Shown one piece after another: positions 54,191 to 64,000 of a DNA stretch of 64,000 nucleotides; positions within the stretch are counted from its first letter, which is position 1; every line of letters starts with the position of its first letter. Under the pieces are notes generated by a model, which was not told the origin of the DNA, made no database searches, and saw only the letters and a list, made by a program, of their open reading frames with translations. The translations under genes were made by a program, and so were the position numbers. This DNA is from Dolichospermum sp. FACHB-1091 (GTDB lineage Bacteria > Cyanobacteriota > Cyanobacteriia > Cyanobacteriales > Nostocaceae): positions 62,001 to 126,000 of the forward strand of contig NZ_JACJSB010000001.1 in NCBI RefSeq assembly GCF_014697585.1, given 5' to 3'.

Positions 54191-54520
54191 ATGTTAGATT
54201 ATACAATCAGTTCTGGCAACATATTTCAAGATTTAGCATTTGCTAATGCAGAAGAAAAACTAGCAAAAGTTAAATTAGCTTCTGTAATTGCTGATATTTT
54301 AGAACAGCAACAAATCACACCTCAACAAGCTGCACAAATTTTAGGATTAGAACTTGAACAAATAAATAATTTAACTAACGGTATTCTCAAAGAATTTACA
54401 ATTTAAAATTTATTAAGTTATTTAATTAAATTAGGTCAAAATGTAGAAATAATGGTAACAAATCAACAGCCAGATAAATATCAACCTAAAATTAATGTTG
54501 TCTATCCAAAAATTGCTTAA
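54191..54520 (+). pseudogene. HigA-like antitoxin interrupted by one in-frame stop
   Basis: Beginning at 54191, residues 1-71 encode an XRE-type antitoxin (SGNIFQDLAFANAEEKLAKV, then ITPQQAAQILGLE). A TAA at 54404-54406 stops it after LKEFTI. The same frame continues past that stop as NLLSYLIKLGQNVEIMV to a TAA at 54518. In family members the C-terminus reads on as one protein, so a single nonsense change (for example GAA to TAA) has cut it. The first part alone keeps most of the helix-turn-helix. It lies 10 bp after the toxin relic. Confidence 0.8.
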
Positions 54521-54580
54521 TGCTAGTTTCTACTAGAAGTAGAAGTTTATTTAGTAAAATTTCAAATTGAGGTAATCAAT

Positions 54581-55099
54581 ATGACCCAGGAATTAATAGA
54601 CCTCAGAAATAGTATCTTAGAACAACGTTATACCGATGCTTTGGCTATTGTTGATGAATTAGAGGGGATGAGTAAAAAAGCGATATTACGACAAATTAAG
54701 TCTTTTTTTAAAGTGCTATTAATTCATTTGATTAAAAATCAAATCGAGAAAAGATTAACAAATTCTTGGGTTGCTTCTATTCGCAATTCATTAATAGAAA
54801 TTCAAGATATTAATCTCAAAGAAAATAAAAAATCCTATTATATCAATCAAGATGAATGGGATAGTTGGTTAGAAGATGAAATTGAATTAGCTATAGCTGA
54901 TGCTAGTTTAGAAGTGTTGGGTGGGATGTATAATGAATTTCAATTAGCGGAAATGGTCAATAGAGACGAGGTAATTTCTATCGCTAAGAAATTTTTGGAA
55001 TTGACTTATGTATATTCTGTTAAAGATTTACCAAAAGCTATTGCTGAACTTTTAATTCAGTTACCTGGTGGTGAAAATTGGAAGTTAGGGAAAATGTGA
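54581..55099 (+). CDS. DUF29 family protein
   Basis: This 172-residue protein is DUF29-like: a helical cyanobacterial family of unknown function. Features include LRNSILEQRYTDALAIVDEL and IRNSLIEIQDINLKEN, with an acidic middle (YYINQDEWDSWLEDEIELAI). An acidic, Trp-containing segment of this kind is usual in the family. Two DUF29 subfamilies exist, and this one has an extended C-terminus. It stands alone between the antitoxin relic and gap1. Confidence 0.72.
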   Translation: MTQELIDLRNSILEQRYTDALAIVDELEGMSKKAILRQIKSFFKVLLIHLIKNQIEKRLTNSWVASIRNSLIEIQDINLKENKKSYYINQDEWDSWLEDEIELAIADASLEVLGGMYNEFQLAEMVNRDEVISIAKKFLELTYVYSVKDLPKAIAELLIQLPGGENWKLGKM

Positions 55100-55334
55100 A
55101 ATATTAATTTAATATACATAGGACTTACTCACAATTCAGGAAGGAATTAACCACGAAGGAACGAAGAAAACGAAGACAAGAGGGTTTTAGAGATATTTTC
55201 GGTAAGTCATAACAAATATACAGATATTTTAATAATGTATCGGATCATGCAAATAACCAATGACTAATAATTAAACCTTAAAATATGCCAGTTAAATCAA
55301 CTTTATGCCTTTTGTAACTGTAAGAATTAACTAA

Positions 55335-56420
<1,086 letters not shown>

Positions 56421-56426
56421 ATAGTT

Positions 56427-56520
56427 ATTCATTGTCAATTGGTAATTATCAATTCTCAATTGTTAATTATTCATTGTTAATTGTTGACAATCAATTAGCT
56501 TTGTTTGCCTATCCATAGTT
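56427..56520. repeat. AATTGTTAATT-type STRR between gap1 and pyk
   Basis: Imperfect AATTGTTAATT, CAATTGGTAATT and GTTAATTGTTGACAATC repeats fill most of the spacer. They could form several hairpins. Because the gene order is conserved, the array probably invaded a spacer inside the operon. Confidence 0.65.
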
Positions 56521-56580
56521 AATTGTTTTAAATAAGGGCTTAATGGGGTGTGCTACTTTACCATTATTCCTTACACAATT

Positions 56581-58011
56581 ATGCGTCGCACTAAAATTGT
56601 TTGTACTATTGGACCTGCTACATCTTCACCTGAGAAATTAGAAGCTATAGTCAGAGCGGGAATGAATATGGCGCGGTTAAATTTTTCTCATGGTGCTTAT
56701 GATGCTCACGCTCAAGTTTTTCAAAATTTACGGCGTATTAGTAATGACTTAAACAAACCTATTGCTATAATGCAAGATTTGTGTGGTCCAAAAATTCGTT
56801 TGGGAAAATTACCACCAGAAGGGTTAATGTTAGAGGCTGGTAGTGAGGTGACATTTCTTTTACAAGAAAAGGGTGAAAGTGTTGATGAGTTACCCTTACC
56901 GCTACCAACTCTATTCGCTATGATGCGATGTGGTGAACCAATTTTAATTAATGATGGTCGAGTAAAATTAACCGTTACTAGTCGTGACGCTGATAAAATT
57001 CGCGCTCATGTTAATATTGGCGGTTTGGTTTCTTCTCATAAAGGTGTAAATTTACCCGCAACTCCTTTACCTCTAAGTTCGATTACCGAAAAAGATTTAA
57101 TGGATTTGCGCTTTGGGATACAATTAGGTGTAGACTGGGTGGCGGTTTCTTTTGTACGCTCTCCTCAAGACCTCGAACCTGCACGGAGAATGATTGAGGG
57201 TGCTGGTTCAAAAATTCGTCTAATTGCTAAAATTGAGAGAGCAGAAGCAGTAGAACAGTTAGATGCTATTCTAGAAGTTGCTGACGGAATTATGATTGCT
57301 CGTGGTGATTTAGGAGTAGAAGTACCTATTTATCAAGTTCCGCTGATTCAAAAAGAAATTGCGCGTCGTTGTAATCAAGCTGGTAAACCAGTAATTACAG
57401 CTACGCAAATGCTAGAATCAATGATTAGTGCGCCAGATCCTACTCGCGCTGAAGCTACAGATGTTGCTAATTCTATTTTAGATGGCACAGATGCGGTTAT
57501 GTTATCTGGAGAAACAGCCATGGGTGAATATCCTATTGCTGCGGTGCAAACGATGCACAATATTGCATTACAAACAGAAACAGCATTACAAGAAGGACAA
57601 AGACATTCTTGGGTGCCGACAGCCGGTAGTTTGACAGTGACAGAATCAGTATCTCAAGCGGTATGTCGCATTGCTTATGAAACTGGTGCTAAAGCAATTT
57701 TGTGTAATACTACATCGGGAAGTACAGCCAAACTGGTTTCTAAATACCGTCCCAGCACGCCAATTATTGCTCTTACCTCTGATTGTACCGCCTACCGTCA
57801 ATTGGCTTTATCCTGGGGTGTAGAACCCCTACTTATTCAACCTGTTCGCAATGCTGAAGAAATGTTTATTAATGTGGTAGACACAGTTGTCAATAGTGGT
57901 TTAGTTAAGGAAGGAGATAAGGTTGTGATTACCTCTGGTGTCCCCATTGGTACACCTGGAACAACCAATTTAATTAAAGTGCATTCTATTGGACAGCCAA
58001 TTACGCCTTGA
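56581..58011 (+). CDS. pyk: Pyruvate kinase
   Basis: Pyruvate kinase makes ATP and pyruvate from phosphoenolpyruvate. I start at the ATG at 56581 (476 residues, the usual length) rather than 33 bases upstream. It has RRTKIVCTIGPATSSPEKL, then MARLNFSHG (substrate Arg), MIARGDLGVEVP, and PVITATQMLESMI, all conserved. The C-terminal domain with LVSKYRPSTPIIALTSD is present. It follows gap1 with repeat DNA between and precedes tal. Confidence 0.94.
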   Translation: MRRTKIVCTIGPATSSPEKLEAIVRAGMNMARLNFSHGAYDAHAQVFQNLRRISNDLNKPIAIMQDLCGPKIRLGKLPPEGLMLEAGSEVTFLLQEKGESVDELPLPLPTLFAMMRCGEPILINDGRVKLTVTSRDADKIRAHVNIGGLVSSHKGVNLPATPLPLSSITEKDLMDLRFGIQLGVDWVAVSFVRSPQDLEPARRMIEGAGSKIRLIAKIERAEAVEQLDAILEVADGIMIARGDLGVEVPIYQVPLIQKEIARRCNQAGKPVITATQMLESMISAPDPTRAEATDVANSILDGTDAVMLSGETAMGEYPIAAVQTMHNIALQTETALQEGQRHSWVPTAGSLTVTESVSQAVCRIAYETGAKAILCNTTSGSTAKLVSKYRPSTPIIALTSDCTAYRQLALSWGVEPLLIQPVRNAEEMFINVVDTVVNSGLVKEGDKVVITSGVPIGTPGTTNLIKVHSIGQPITP

Positions 58012-58090
58012 CACCTCTAAAATGGGTAGTTGATAATTCCTAATTGGGAAATCCTAATTCCTTAATTCTCTGTTTCCTGTTCCTTGTTCC

Positions 58091-58130
58091 TTGACCACTG
58101 ACCACTGACCACTGACTACTGACCACTGAC
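58091..58130. repeat. TGACCAC heptamer STRR
   Basis: Five or six units of ACTGACC (one reads ACTGACT) lie immediately upstream of tal, ending at the ribosome-binding site. A heptamer array of this type is common near cyanobacterial gene starts. Confidence 0.85.
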
Positions 58131-58133
58131 ATT

Positions 58134-58137
58134 GGAG
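58134..58137 (+). promoter_or_regulatory. Ribosome-binding site that fixes the tal start
   Basis: GGAG six bases before the ATG at 58144. The alternative TTG at 58132 has none, so 58144 is preferred. Confidence 0.65.
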
Positions 58138-58143
58138 TATGTT

Positions 58144-59145
58144 ATGCCTAAGAACTTACTAGAAGCACTACGGGCAGTAACCGTTGTGGTAGCGGATACC
58201 GGAGACATTCAAGCGATTGAAAAGTTTACACCTCAAGATGCTACTACCAATCCCTCACTGATTACTGCTGCGGCGCAAATGCCGGAATATCAGGATATAG
58301 TTGACCAAACGCTGCTTAAAGCTAAAAAAGATGCTGGTGTAGGTGCTAGTCAAGCACAGGTGGTATCTCTGGCTTTTGACCGTTTGGCGGTATCCTTTGG
58401 ATTAAAGATTTTGCAAATTATCCCCGGTCGTGTGTCTACAGAGGTAGATGCGCGGTTATCTTATGATACAGATGCAACTGTAGCAAAAGCCCGGAATTTG
58501 ATTGGTCAGTATCAAGCCGCTGGTGTTGCCAAAGAGCGTGTTTTGATTAAGATTGCAGCTACTTGGGAAGGTATAAAGGCTGCGGAAATTTTGGAAAAAG
58601 AAGGTATTCACTGTAACTTAACTTTACTGTTTGGTCTGCATCAAGCGATCGCCTGTGCGGAAGCTGGTGTAACTTTGATTTCTCCTTTCGTTGGTCGTAT
58701 TCTTGACTGGTATAAGAAGGATACAGGCCGGGATAGCTACCCGCCAGCGGAAGATCCAGGTGTATTATCTGTCACTACAATTTATAACTACTTTAAAAAG
58801 TTTGGTTATCAAACTGAGGTGATGGGTGCTAGTTTCCGTAATATGGGCGAGATTACTGAATTGGCTGGTTGTGATTTGTTAACTATTTCTCCCGGTTTGT
58901 TGGCAGAATTGCAAAATACTGTAGGGGAATTACCTCGGAAACTTGATCCGGCAAAGGTAGCAGATTTATCAATTGAGAAAATTTCCATTGATCAAGCGAC
59001 TTTTGAGCAAATGCACAATGGGGATCGCATGGCTTCTGATAAACTGGCAGAAGGTATTGATGGTTTTACCAAGGCTTTGATTTCCTTGGAACAACTATTA
59101 ACTGAAAGATTGACTCGTTTGGAAAGTCAGAAAGTAACTGCTTAA
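58144..59145 (+). CDS. tal: Transaldolase
   Basis: Transaldolase moves a three-carbon dihydroxyacetone unit between sugar phosphates in the pentose phosphate pathway. The protein is 333 residues. It opens [19 protein letters not shown] and has [27 protein letters not shown] (the Schiff-base Lys in KIAAT), and [12 protein letters not shown]. These are TalB-type marks. It ends the gap1-pyk-tal cluster. This set would feed carbon into glycolysis and pentose phosphate reactions, both reducing-power sources in heterocysts. Confidence 0.94.
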   Translation: MPKNLLEALRAVTVVVADTGDIQAIEKFTPQDATTNPSLITAAAQMPEYQDIVDQTLLKAKKDAGVGASQAQVVSLAFDRLAVSFGLKILQIIPGRVSTEVDARLSYDTDATVAKARNLIGQYQAAGVAKERVLIKIAATWEGIKAAEILEKEGIHCNLTLLFGLHQAIACAEAGVTLISPFVGRILDWYKKDTGRDSYPPAEDPGVLSVTTIYNYFKKFGYQTEVMGASFRNMGEITELAGCDLLTISPGLLAELQNTVGELPRKLDPAKVADLSIEKISIDQATFEQMHNGDRMASDKLAEGIDGFTKALISLEQLLTERLTRLESQKVTA

Positions 59146-59146
59146 T

Positions 59147-59185
59147 AATTGACAATTGACAATTGACAATTGACAATTGACAATT
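59147..59185. repeat. AATTGAC heptamer STRR
   Basis: Five and a half units of AATTGAC follow the tal stop codon at once. Each unit is half of a palindrome with the next (AATTGACAATT). Confidence 0.9.
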
Positions 59186-59261
59186 ACTAGATATTGGGTG
59201 AGAATTAAATCTCCATCCTTTGAAACCCTTTTTGAGCAAGGTTGCTCGTTGAAACAAGAAT

Positions 59262-59284
59262 CCCCGTCCCTCTATGGGGCGGGG
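59262..59284. repeat. Strong GC-rich hairpin CCCCGTCCC-TCTAT-GGGGCGGGG
   Basis: A nine-pair stem with one G-T pair and a 5-base loop. Upstream is a smaller GAGCA-TGCTC hairpin (59234-59247). GAAACAAGAATCCCC is a sequence common near IS200/IS605 ends and orphan hairpin repeats in cyanobacteria. It could be a scar of such an element or the terminator after tal. Confidence 0.5.
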
Positions 59285-59362
59285 AGCGTCAATTAGCAAG
59301 GCCTATACAAATAGTTTTGCCTACATACAAGAGTTTAACTTTGCGGGTTCTAAATTTTGCCA

Positions 59363-60265
59363 ATGTCGAAAGTATCAGCATATATGAGTTCACATCAATA
59401 TCAACTCAACAATGTTTTGTCCGCACGTTCTCGGTTGGGAGAAGGTCCTGTCTGGGACTTTAGTAATAGTCTGCTTTATTGGGTTGATATATATAATCAT
59501 AGGGTAAATCAATTTAACCCGACAACTGGACAAAACCTGTTTTTTGATGTGGGAGATGTGGCCGCTTCAATTGCGATCGCAGGTCATGATAAACTGATTA
59601 TGGCACAGCGGAATGGATTGGCATTTTTGCATATTCAAACAGGGGAAGTAAGTCCTATCATCTCAGTTGAGATGGATATCCCAGATAATCGTTTCAATGA
59701 TGGTAAATGTGATTCCCATGGTCGGTTCTGGTTTGGATCTATGTGTCCTGGTAAAAATCAGGGTAGCCTTTATCGTTACGATCCTGATAGTTCATTACAT
59801 TTGATGGAGACAGGATTAACTATTGCCAATGGTTTGGGGTGGAGTCCAGATGAAAAAGTTTTTTACTTAACTGATTCTGCCCAGCAAAAAATATATGCTT
59901 ACAACTTTGAGCCGACAACAGGTAAGATTAGCGATCGCTGTATTTTTGTAGACTTAATAGGTGAATCTTTTTATCCTGATGGTCTGACTATAGATAGTGA
60001 AGGAAATATCTGGTCTGCAATGTGGGATGGTTGGTGCGTAATTCGTTTTAACCCCAAGGGAGAGGAAACTTTGCGGATACCCTTACCAGTACAACGTCCT
60101 ACTAGTTGTACTTTTGGTGGGAAGAATCTACAGACGCTCTACATTACAACTGCTTCAGTTGGGTTAAGTGAGGAAGAAATTCAAAAGAGTTTCTATTCCG
60201 GTGATTTATTTGCTATCCAAACTGATGTAACTGGATTACCAACTAATGATTTCAGCTTTGGCTAA
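59363..60265 (+). CDS. SMP-30/gluconolactonase/regucalcin-like lactonase
   Basis: This 300-residue six-bladed propeller protein starts at the ATG at 59363; ATG at 59384 is also possible. Features: ARSRLGEGPVWDFSNSLLYW (Glu metal ligand), NRFNDGKCDSHGRFWFGSM (Asn, Asp), GLGWSPDEKVFYLTDSAQQ, and FYPDGLTIDSEGNIWSAMWD (Asp). The metal-binding Glu-Asn-Asn-Asp set of sugar lactonases is preserved. It may open gluconolactones. Proximity to tal fits the pentose phosphate context, but the lactone substrate is not proven. Confidence 0.85.
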   Translation: MSKVSAYMSSHQYQLNNVLSARSRLGEGPVWDFSNSLLYWVDIYNHRVNQFNPTTGQNLFFDVGDVAASIAIAGHDKLIMAQRNGLAFLHIQTGEVSPIISVEMDIPDNRFNDGKCDSHGRFWFGSMCPGKNQGSLYRYDPDSSLHLMETGLTIANGLGWSPDEKVFYLTDSAQQKIYAYNFEPTTGKISDRCIFVDLIGESFYPDGLTIDSEGNIWSAMWDGWCVIRFNPKGEETLRIPLPVQRPTSCTFGGKNLQTLYITTASVGLSEEEIQKSFYSGDLFAIQTDVTGLPTNDFSFG

Positions 60266-60571
60266 AAAAATTAGCGTTGCCGAATTTTTGATTTTCATGC
60301 CAGGCTATGAGCAAGGACAAGAGTATTTATATTATATTCTAGAATCAGAAAAGCCGACGTTGCTCAAATCAGGTATGAATTTAGGTGTAGAAACGAGAAT
60401 CCTTACCCAGATCACGTCCCTACAAGGGTTTTGAAATCATCAAAAATCATTTTCATACCTCAAATCAGCAACGACGAAAAGCCTTGTATACGAACAATAT
60501 AAGGATTAAATGCTTTAAACATGGTTGGGTTTTCCTGACAGGAGAGAATACACAGCAGAGTTTATCTAATT
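60266..60571. other. Spacer, nothing recognised
   Basis: 306 bases between the lactonase and the convergent glycosyltransferase. A 62-residue frame at 60246-60434 overlaps the lactonase end and looks spurious. No repeat array or clear terminator was found. Confidence 0.5.
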
Positions 60572-61399
60572 TCAAGTAATTCGATTAAGACGATTGGCGA
60601 GTATTTTGTAAAAACGAAATAAAGCCGTGGACCGGAATGCTCGATTAAACTGTAAGCGAAGGGGCTTCAAGAGAATAATTTCCAAACTCCCATACAATAA
60701 TTTTTCAAGTAGACTAAAGCAACTACTGAGAATTTTCATTCTCTCGGAATTTTTAAGAGCTTGAACACTGGGCATACTAGAGAATCCCCTATCTTTATAT
60801 AAAACACCGACAGTCACTGAAGACCTTATTTTGATACCGGAGTAAAATGCTCGAAGGAGCAGATGTTGATCTGCTAAAACTTGGTAATTTTGGTCAAAAG
60901 GAAGATATTTGCCAAGAACTTCTGTTTTCCATAGCTGCACCTGATGGCAAACCCCACTGCGATACAGAAAGTAGCGAGAGATGATTCTTGGATAAACTGT
61001 TATAGTCTTATCAAATTCATTGTAGTACGCAAAAGCAAAAACATCAGTATTCTCATCATTTTCTGCCTCTGCTAAAATCTTGCTCAAGGACTCATTAGAA
61101 TAAAAACTGTCTCCAGCATTCAGATAAATACACCATTTACCTCGGACACGCTTAAATGCCCGGTTCATCGCGTCATATATTCCAGAATCTGGTTCTGAGA
61201 GCATATCAACTCTGGGATCTTGTAAAGTACCCAGAGAAGAAAGTGTTCCATCAGTAGAAACCCCATCTTGTAGAATAAATTGAATGTTTACTCCAGTTTG
61301 ATTAAGTACCGATTTACAAGTCTTAATTAAGTCCTGACCAGCATTTTTGCAAACAGTAATAACTGTAACATCTGGTGATTCTATTAAGTAGTTTTCCAT
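60572..61399 (-). CDS. GT2-family glycosyltransferase
   Basis: This 275-residue enzyme has the GT2 fold. VTVITVCKNAGQDLIKTCKS is the nucleotide-binding start, FILQDGVSTDGTL follows, SGIYDAMNRAFKRVRGKWCIYLNAGD carries the sugar-contact loop with DxD-like Asp, and VCHQVQLWK is typical of the WcaA-like branch. Members add sugars to exopolysaccharide or lipid carriers. No other polysaccharide genes are adjacent, so its polymer cannot be named. The C-terminal ~70 residues are basic and may bind membrane. Confidence 0.87.
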   Translation of the reverse strand: MENYLIESPDVTVITVCKNAGQDLIKTCKSVLNQTGVNIQFILQDGVSTDGTLSSLGTLQDPRVDMLSEPDSGIYDAMNRAFKRVRGKWCIYLNAGDSFYSNESLSKILAEAENDENTDVFAFAYYNEFDKTITVYPRIISRYFLYRSGVCHQVQLWKTEVLGKYLPFDQNYQVLADQHLLLRAFYSGIKIRSSVTVGVLYKDRGFSSMPSVQALKNSERMKILSSCFSLLEKLLYGSLEIILLKPLRLQFNRAFRSTALFRFYKILANRLNRIT

Positions 61400-61658
61400 T
61401 ATATTGCTATATATGTGTAGATACTAGACATTTACTTATACTTCAAATTGATATAATTATAATATATATGATATGGGCACATAGCCCTACAAGACAATGT
61501 TATAGTAGGGGGGAAGTCCGGTATTTGTCAAGTACCTAGTTGATAAATTTTTGATCAAGGTAAGATTGAATCAGATGTGAGAATTAACAGAATTGACAAA
61601 TTTGATTCCTAGTCCTGAAAAAGACTAAATTTAGTGAAGTGAGAAAGAAATTACATAT

Positions 61659-63287
61659 ATGTCCATTGAACTACAAGCAGAACTAGGTCAAGCGGTGGAA
61701 CAACGTCGCAACTTTGCGATTATTTCTCACCCTGATGCTGGTAAAACTACTTTAACTGAAAAACTATTATTATACGGGGGTGCGATTCATGAAGCGGGGG
61801 CGGTAAAAGCGCGAAGAGACCAGCGGAAAGTGACTTCTGACTGGATGGCAATGGAACAACAACGGGGTATTTCCGTAACTTCAACGGTATTACAATTTGC
61901 TTATTCTAATTGTCAAATTAATTTACTTGATACTCCCGGACACCAAGATTTTAGTGAAGATACTTATCGAACTTTAGCAGCGGCTGATAATGCAGTCATG
62001 CTGATAGATGCGGCAAAGGGTTTAGAACCACAAACGCGGAAACTGTTTGAAGTGTGTAAACTGCGGGGAATCCCGATTTTTACCTTTGTGAATAAACTTG
62101 ATCGTCCGGGCAGAGAACCGATAGAATTACTAGATGAGATTGAGAAAGAATTGGGATTACAGACCTATGCAGTAAATTGGCCTATTGGTATGGGCGATCG
62201 CTTTAAAGGAGTTTTTGACCGTCAACAACAGCAAATTCATTTATTTGAACGTAGCGCCCACGGTAGTCGGGAAGCAAAGCAAACTATCATAGATATAGGC
62301 GATAGTAAAATTGAGGGATTATTAGAAAAAGAACTTTACCACCAACTTAAAGATGAATTAGAACTCTTAGAAGGAGTTTGTCCAGAACTAGATTTAGACT
62401 TGGTACACGCTGGCAAAATGACCCCCGTGTTTTTTGGTAGTGCTATGACCAATTTTGGGGTAGAATTATTTCTGAGGAATTTTCTTAACTTTGCCCTCAA
62501 ACCAGGAACACACAGCAGCAGCGTCGGGGATATTCCTCCTACTTATCCAGAATTTACGGGATTTATTTTCAAACTGCAAGCCAACATGGACCCAAAACAC
62601 CGAGATAGAGTGGCTTTTGTCCGGGTCTGTACAGGTAAGTTTGAAAAAGATATGACAGTAAATCATGCCCGAACTGGCAAAGCTGTGCGTTTATCCCGTC
62701 CCCAAAAACTGTTTGCTCAAGAAAGGGAATCTATTGATGTTGCTTATCCAGGGGATGTAATTGGTTTAAATAATCCAGGTGTTTTTGCGATTGGTGATAC
62801 AATTTACACGGGTCAAAAGCTAGAATATGAGGGAATCCCTTATTTTTCGCCAGAATTGTTTGCTACATTGAGAAACCCCAACCCTTCTAAATTTAAGCAG
62901 TTTCAAAAAGGTGTTTCCGAATTGCGAGAAGAAGGTGCTGTACAAATTATGTATTCAATTGATGAAGCCAAGCGTGAACCGATTTTAGCGGCTGTTGGTC
63001 AGTTGCAATTTGAAGTGGTACAGTTCCGCTTACAAAATGAGTACGGTGTAGAAACTATTTTGGATTTATTACCCTACAGTGTTGCGCGTTGGGTTGAAGG
63101 TGGTTGGGAAGCTTTAAAGCAGGTGGGACGTTTGTTCAATACTACCACTGTTAAAGATAGTATGGGACGACCAGTATTATTATTCCGCAACGAATGGAAT
63201 TGTCAACAGTTAGAGGGTGATCATCCAGAGTTGAAATTAACTGCTATTGCTCCTGTTTTTTCTCATCAACAAACAATTGAAACCTAG
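61659..63287 (+). CDS. prfC: Peptide chain release factor 3
   Basis: RF3 is the translation GTPase that recycles RF1 and RF2 after stop-codon termination. It has 542 residues. G1 is [13 protein letters not shown] near residue 24, the switch I region [12 protein letters not shown]3 [14 protein letters not shown], and G4 FVNKLDRPG. Later [20 protein letters not shown] and [12 protein letters not shown] belong to domain III. Length and motifs are typical and it appears intact. It precedes the second large STRR array. Confidence 0.96.
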   Translation: MSIELQAELGQAVEQRRNFAIISHPDAGKTTLTEKLLLYGGAIHEAGAVKARRDQRKVTSDWMAMEQQRGISVTSTVLQFAYSNCQINLLDTPGHQDFSEDTYRTLAAADNAVMLIDAAKGLEPQTRKLFEVCKLRGIPIFTFVNKLDRPGREPIELLDEIEKELGLQTYAVNWPIGMGDRFKGVFDRQQQQIHLFERSAHGSREAKQTIIDIGDSKIEGLLEKELYHQLKDELELLEGVCPELDLDLVHAGKMTPVFFGSAMTNFGVELFLRNFLNFALKPGTHSSSVGDIPPTYPEFTGFIFKLQANMDPKHRDRVAFVRVCTGKFEKDMTVNHARTGKAVRLSRPQKLFAQERESIDVAYPGDVIGLNNPGVFAIGDTIYTGQKLEYEGIPYFSPELFATLRNPNPSKFKQFQKGVSELREEGAVQIMYSIDEAKREPILAAVGQLQFEVVQFRLQNEYGVETILDLLPYSVARWVEGGWEALKQVGRLFNTTTVKDSMGRPVLLFRNEWNCQQLEGDHPELKLTAIAPVFSHQQTIET

Positions 63288-63322
63288 ATAAGCAGGTTGG
63301 GGTTAAAAATTGTCGTTATAAC

Positions 63323-63530
63323 AAGGGAACAGGTTACAGGGAACAGGGAACAGGTTACAGGGAACAGGTTACAGGGAACAGGTTACAGGGAACAGGTTAC
63401 AGGTTACAGGGAACAGGTACGAGGTTTTGGGCAACTTTACTTTTCGTTTTACCAATTACCCATTACCCATTACCCATTACCAATTACCCATTACCCATTA
63501 CCAATTACCCATTACCCATTACCAATCATC
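63323..63530. repeat. Second STRR composite, inverted relative to 7368-7687
   Basis: GGGAACAGGTTACA units (63323-63418) lead to the linker GAGGTTTTGGGCAACTTTAC at 63421-63453 and then ACCCATT/ACCAATT units to 63530. The linker is the reverse complement of 7571-7604 with about two differences. The three parts come in reverse order, as expected if the whole block is inverted. Open frames across it are repeat artefacts. Confidence 0.95.
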
Positions 63531-63613
63531 TCAAAATTTTGAATTTTTAATTACCAGGGTATCTCAATAAGCGTGCTTTTGTCACCTAAAACAGATTGGA
63601 GTACCGAATTTCT

Positions 63614-64000
63614 ATGCCTTCTCACGCTGAATCATGTTTACAGGCTGGTTTAGCTGCCCTCAAGCAGGGGAATTACCACACAGCAATAGCTAATCTTGAA
63701 CCACTAGCCAAAGTCCAAAACCAAGACAAGATTTATTTACAGGCACAAGTTGGGTTAGTTATGTCCTATGCTCGCACAGGTGAGGTCTCTAAAGCGATCG
63801 CTTTGTGCCAAAATTTGATTTCCAGTAGTAACCACCCCCAGGTGCAAGAGTGGGCTAAACGCGCTCTTGAAAACTTGTATAAGAGCAAAAACCGGAAACA
63901 AAAACCTCCCGAAACCCATACTGGAAATATTTCTGGTTTAAATGCTTCCCGACAAGAGCCACAAAATGGCTATGTTGGTGCTGATGATCATCACAATAAT
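63614..64000 (+). CDS. TPR-type protein, 3' end outside the window
   Basis: The ATG at 63614 opens a frame that continues to the window edge (129 codons visible). HAESCLQAGLAALKQGNYHT, AIANLEPLAKV and VGLVMSYARTGEVSKAIALC match tetratricopeptide helices, and QVQEWAKRALENLYKSKN follows. From ~100 on it turns Asn/Gln-rich. TPR proteins bind other proteins. A HIP1 octamer lies near 63794. The full length and downstream domains cannot be seen. Confidence 0.75.
   Translation, partial: MPSHAESCLQAGLAALKQGNYHTAIANLEPLAKVQNQDKIYLQAQVGLVMSYARTGEVSKAIALCQNLISSSNHPQVQEWAKRALENLYKSKNRKQKPPETHTGNISGLNASRQEPQNGYVGADDHHNN

Noticed and set aside
58091-58130. Possible CRISPR array
   Set aside because: Units are 7 bp with no spacers; all tandem arrays seen are STRRs. 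No 25-40 bp repeats with unique spacers and no cas genes were found.
59234-59290. Possible IS200/IS605 end with a TnpB gene
   Set aside because: Only a hairpin and a short flank are visible; no TnpA or TnpB frame is near, so only the hairpin is reported.
60246-60434. 62-residue frame at the end of the lactonase gene
   Set aside because: Overlaps the real gene in another frame and shows no family pattern; also no good start site.
63297-63542. 81-residue frame after prfC
   Set aside because: It lies wholly in the STRR array and its linker, and the protein is repeat-derived.

Overview
The window comes from a filamentous, heterocyst-type cyanobacterium of the order Nostocales (Anabaena/Dolichospermum/Aphanizomenon-like). 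The evidence is photosynthesis genes (petN, psb27, crr7), the circadian kinase sasA, a HetZ-family protein, the gap1-pyk-tal sugar-catabolism cluster, a menB gene for phylloquinone, scattered HIP1 octamers (GCGATCGC), low GC content and many heptameric tandem repeats (STRRs). It reads as chromosome. No rRNA, convincing tRNA, CRISPR array or intact transposase gene was found.

Layout. 0-4 kb: a pentapeptide-repeat protein cut by the window edge, a Uma2 protein, a FIST sensor protein and a 244-bp MITE. 4-13.3 kb: crr7 and sasA, an SLH lipoprotein, a large STRR array, a phnD-phnC-phnE transporter, a membrane protein and a CDF metal exporter. 13.6-26.5 kb: psb27, cofH, a polyprenyl-phosphate-type glycosyltransferase, a small graveyard of gene fragments, petN with a companion small gene, rbfA, a Dam-type methylase, a HetZ-family regulator, a Sua5/TsaC protein and larC. 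27.7-39 kb: a defence-like stretch with a compact methylase-specificity-nuclease operon, the pmbA/tldD pair, an ATPase/DUF4276-like pair, an ATPase/PIN pair with a relic of a second PIN gene, and a J-domain protein. 39-46 kb: a MoaD-like protein, a short four-repeat protein, menB, a J/TPR protein and an operon of two ClpR-like subunits plus catalytic ClpP. 46-52 kb: two dynamin-like GTPases enclosing a membrane protein. 52-64 kb: a second CDF transporter, a decayed toxin-antitoxin pair, gap1-pyk-tal with an SMP-30 protein, a GT2 glycosyltransferase, prfC, a second STRR array and the start of a TPR gene.

The genes likely to work together are: gap1, pyk and tal (sugar breakdown); phnD, phnC and phnE (import of a phosphorus oxyanion); pmbA and tldD (TldD/TldE protease); clpR, the second clpR-like gene and clpP (one mixed protease core); the M-S-nuclease trio; the two ATPase pairs; and the dynamin trio.

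The main novelty candidates are the short M-S-nuclease operon with no helicase, the two ATPase-effector pairs beside it, the dynamin-membrane-dynamin operon, and several repeat families. Some repeats have inserted at gene ends, where they now carry the stop codon. Two large STRR arrays that share a linker lie about 56 kb apart in opposite orientation. All functional calls come from reading motifs by eye; no database search was run.
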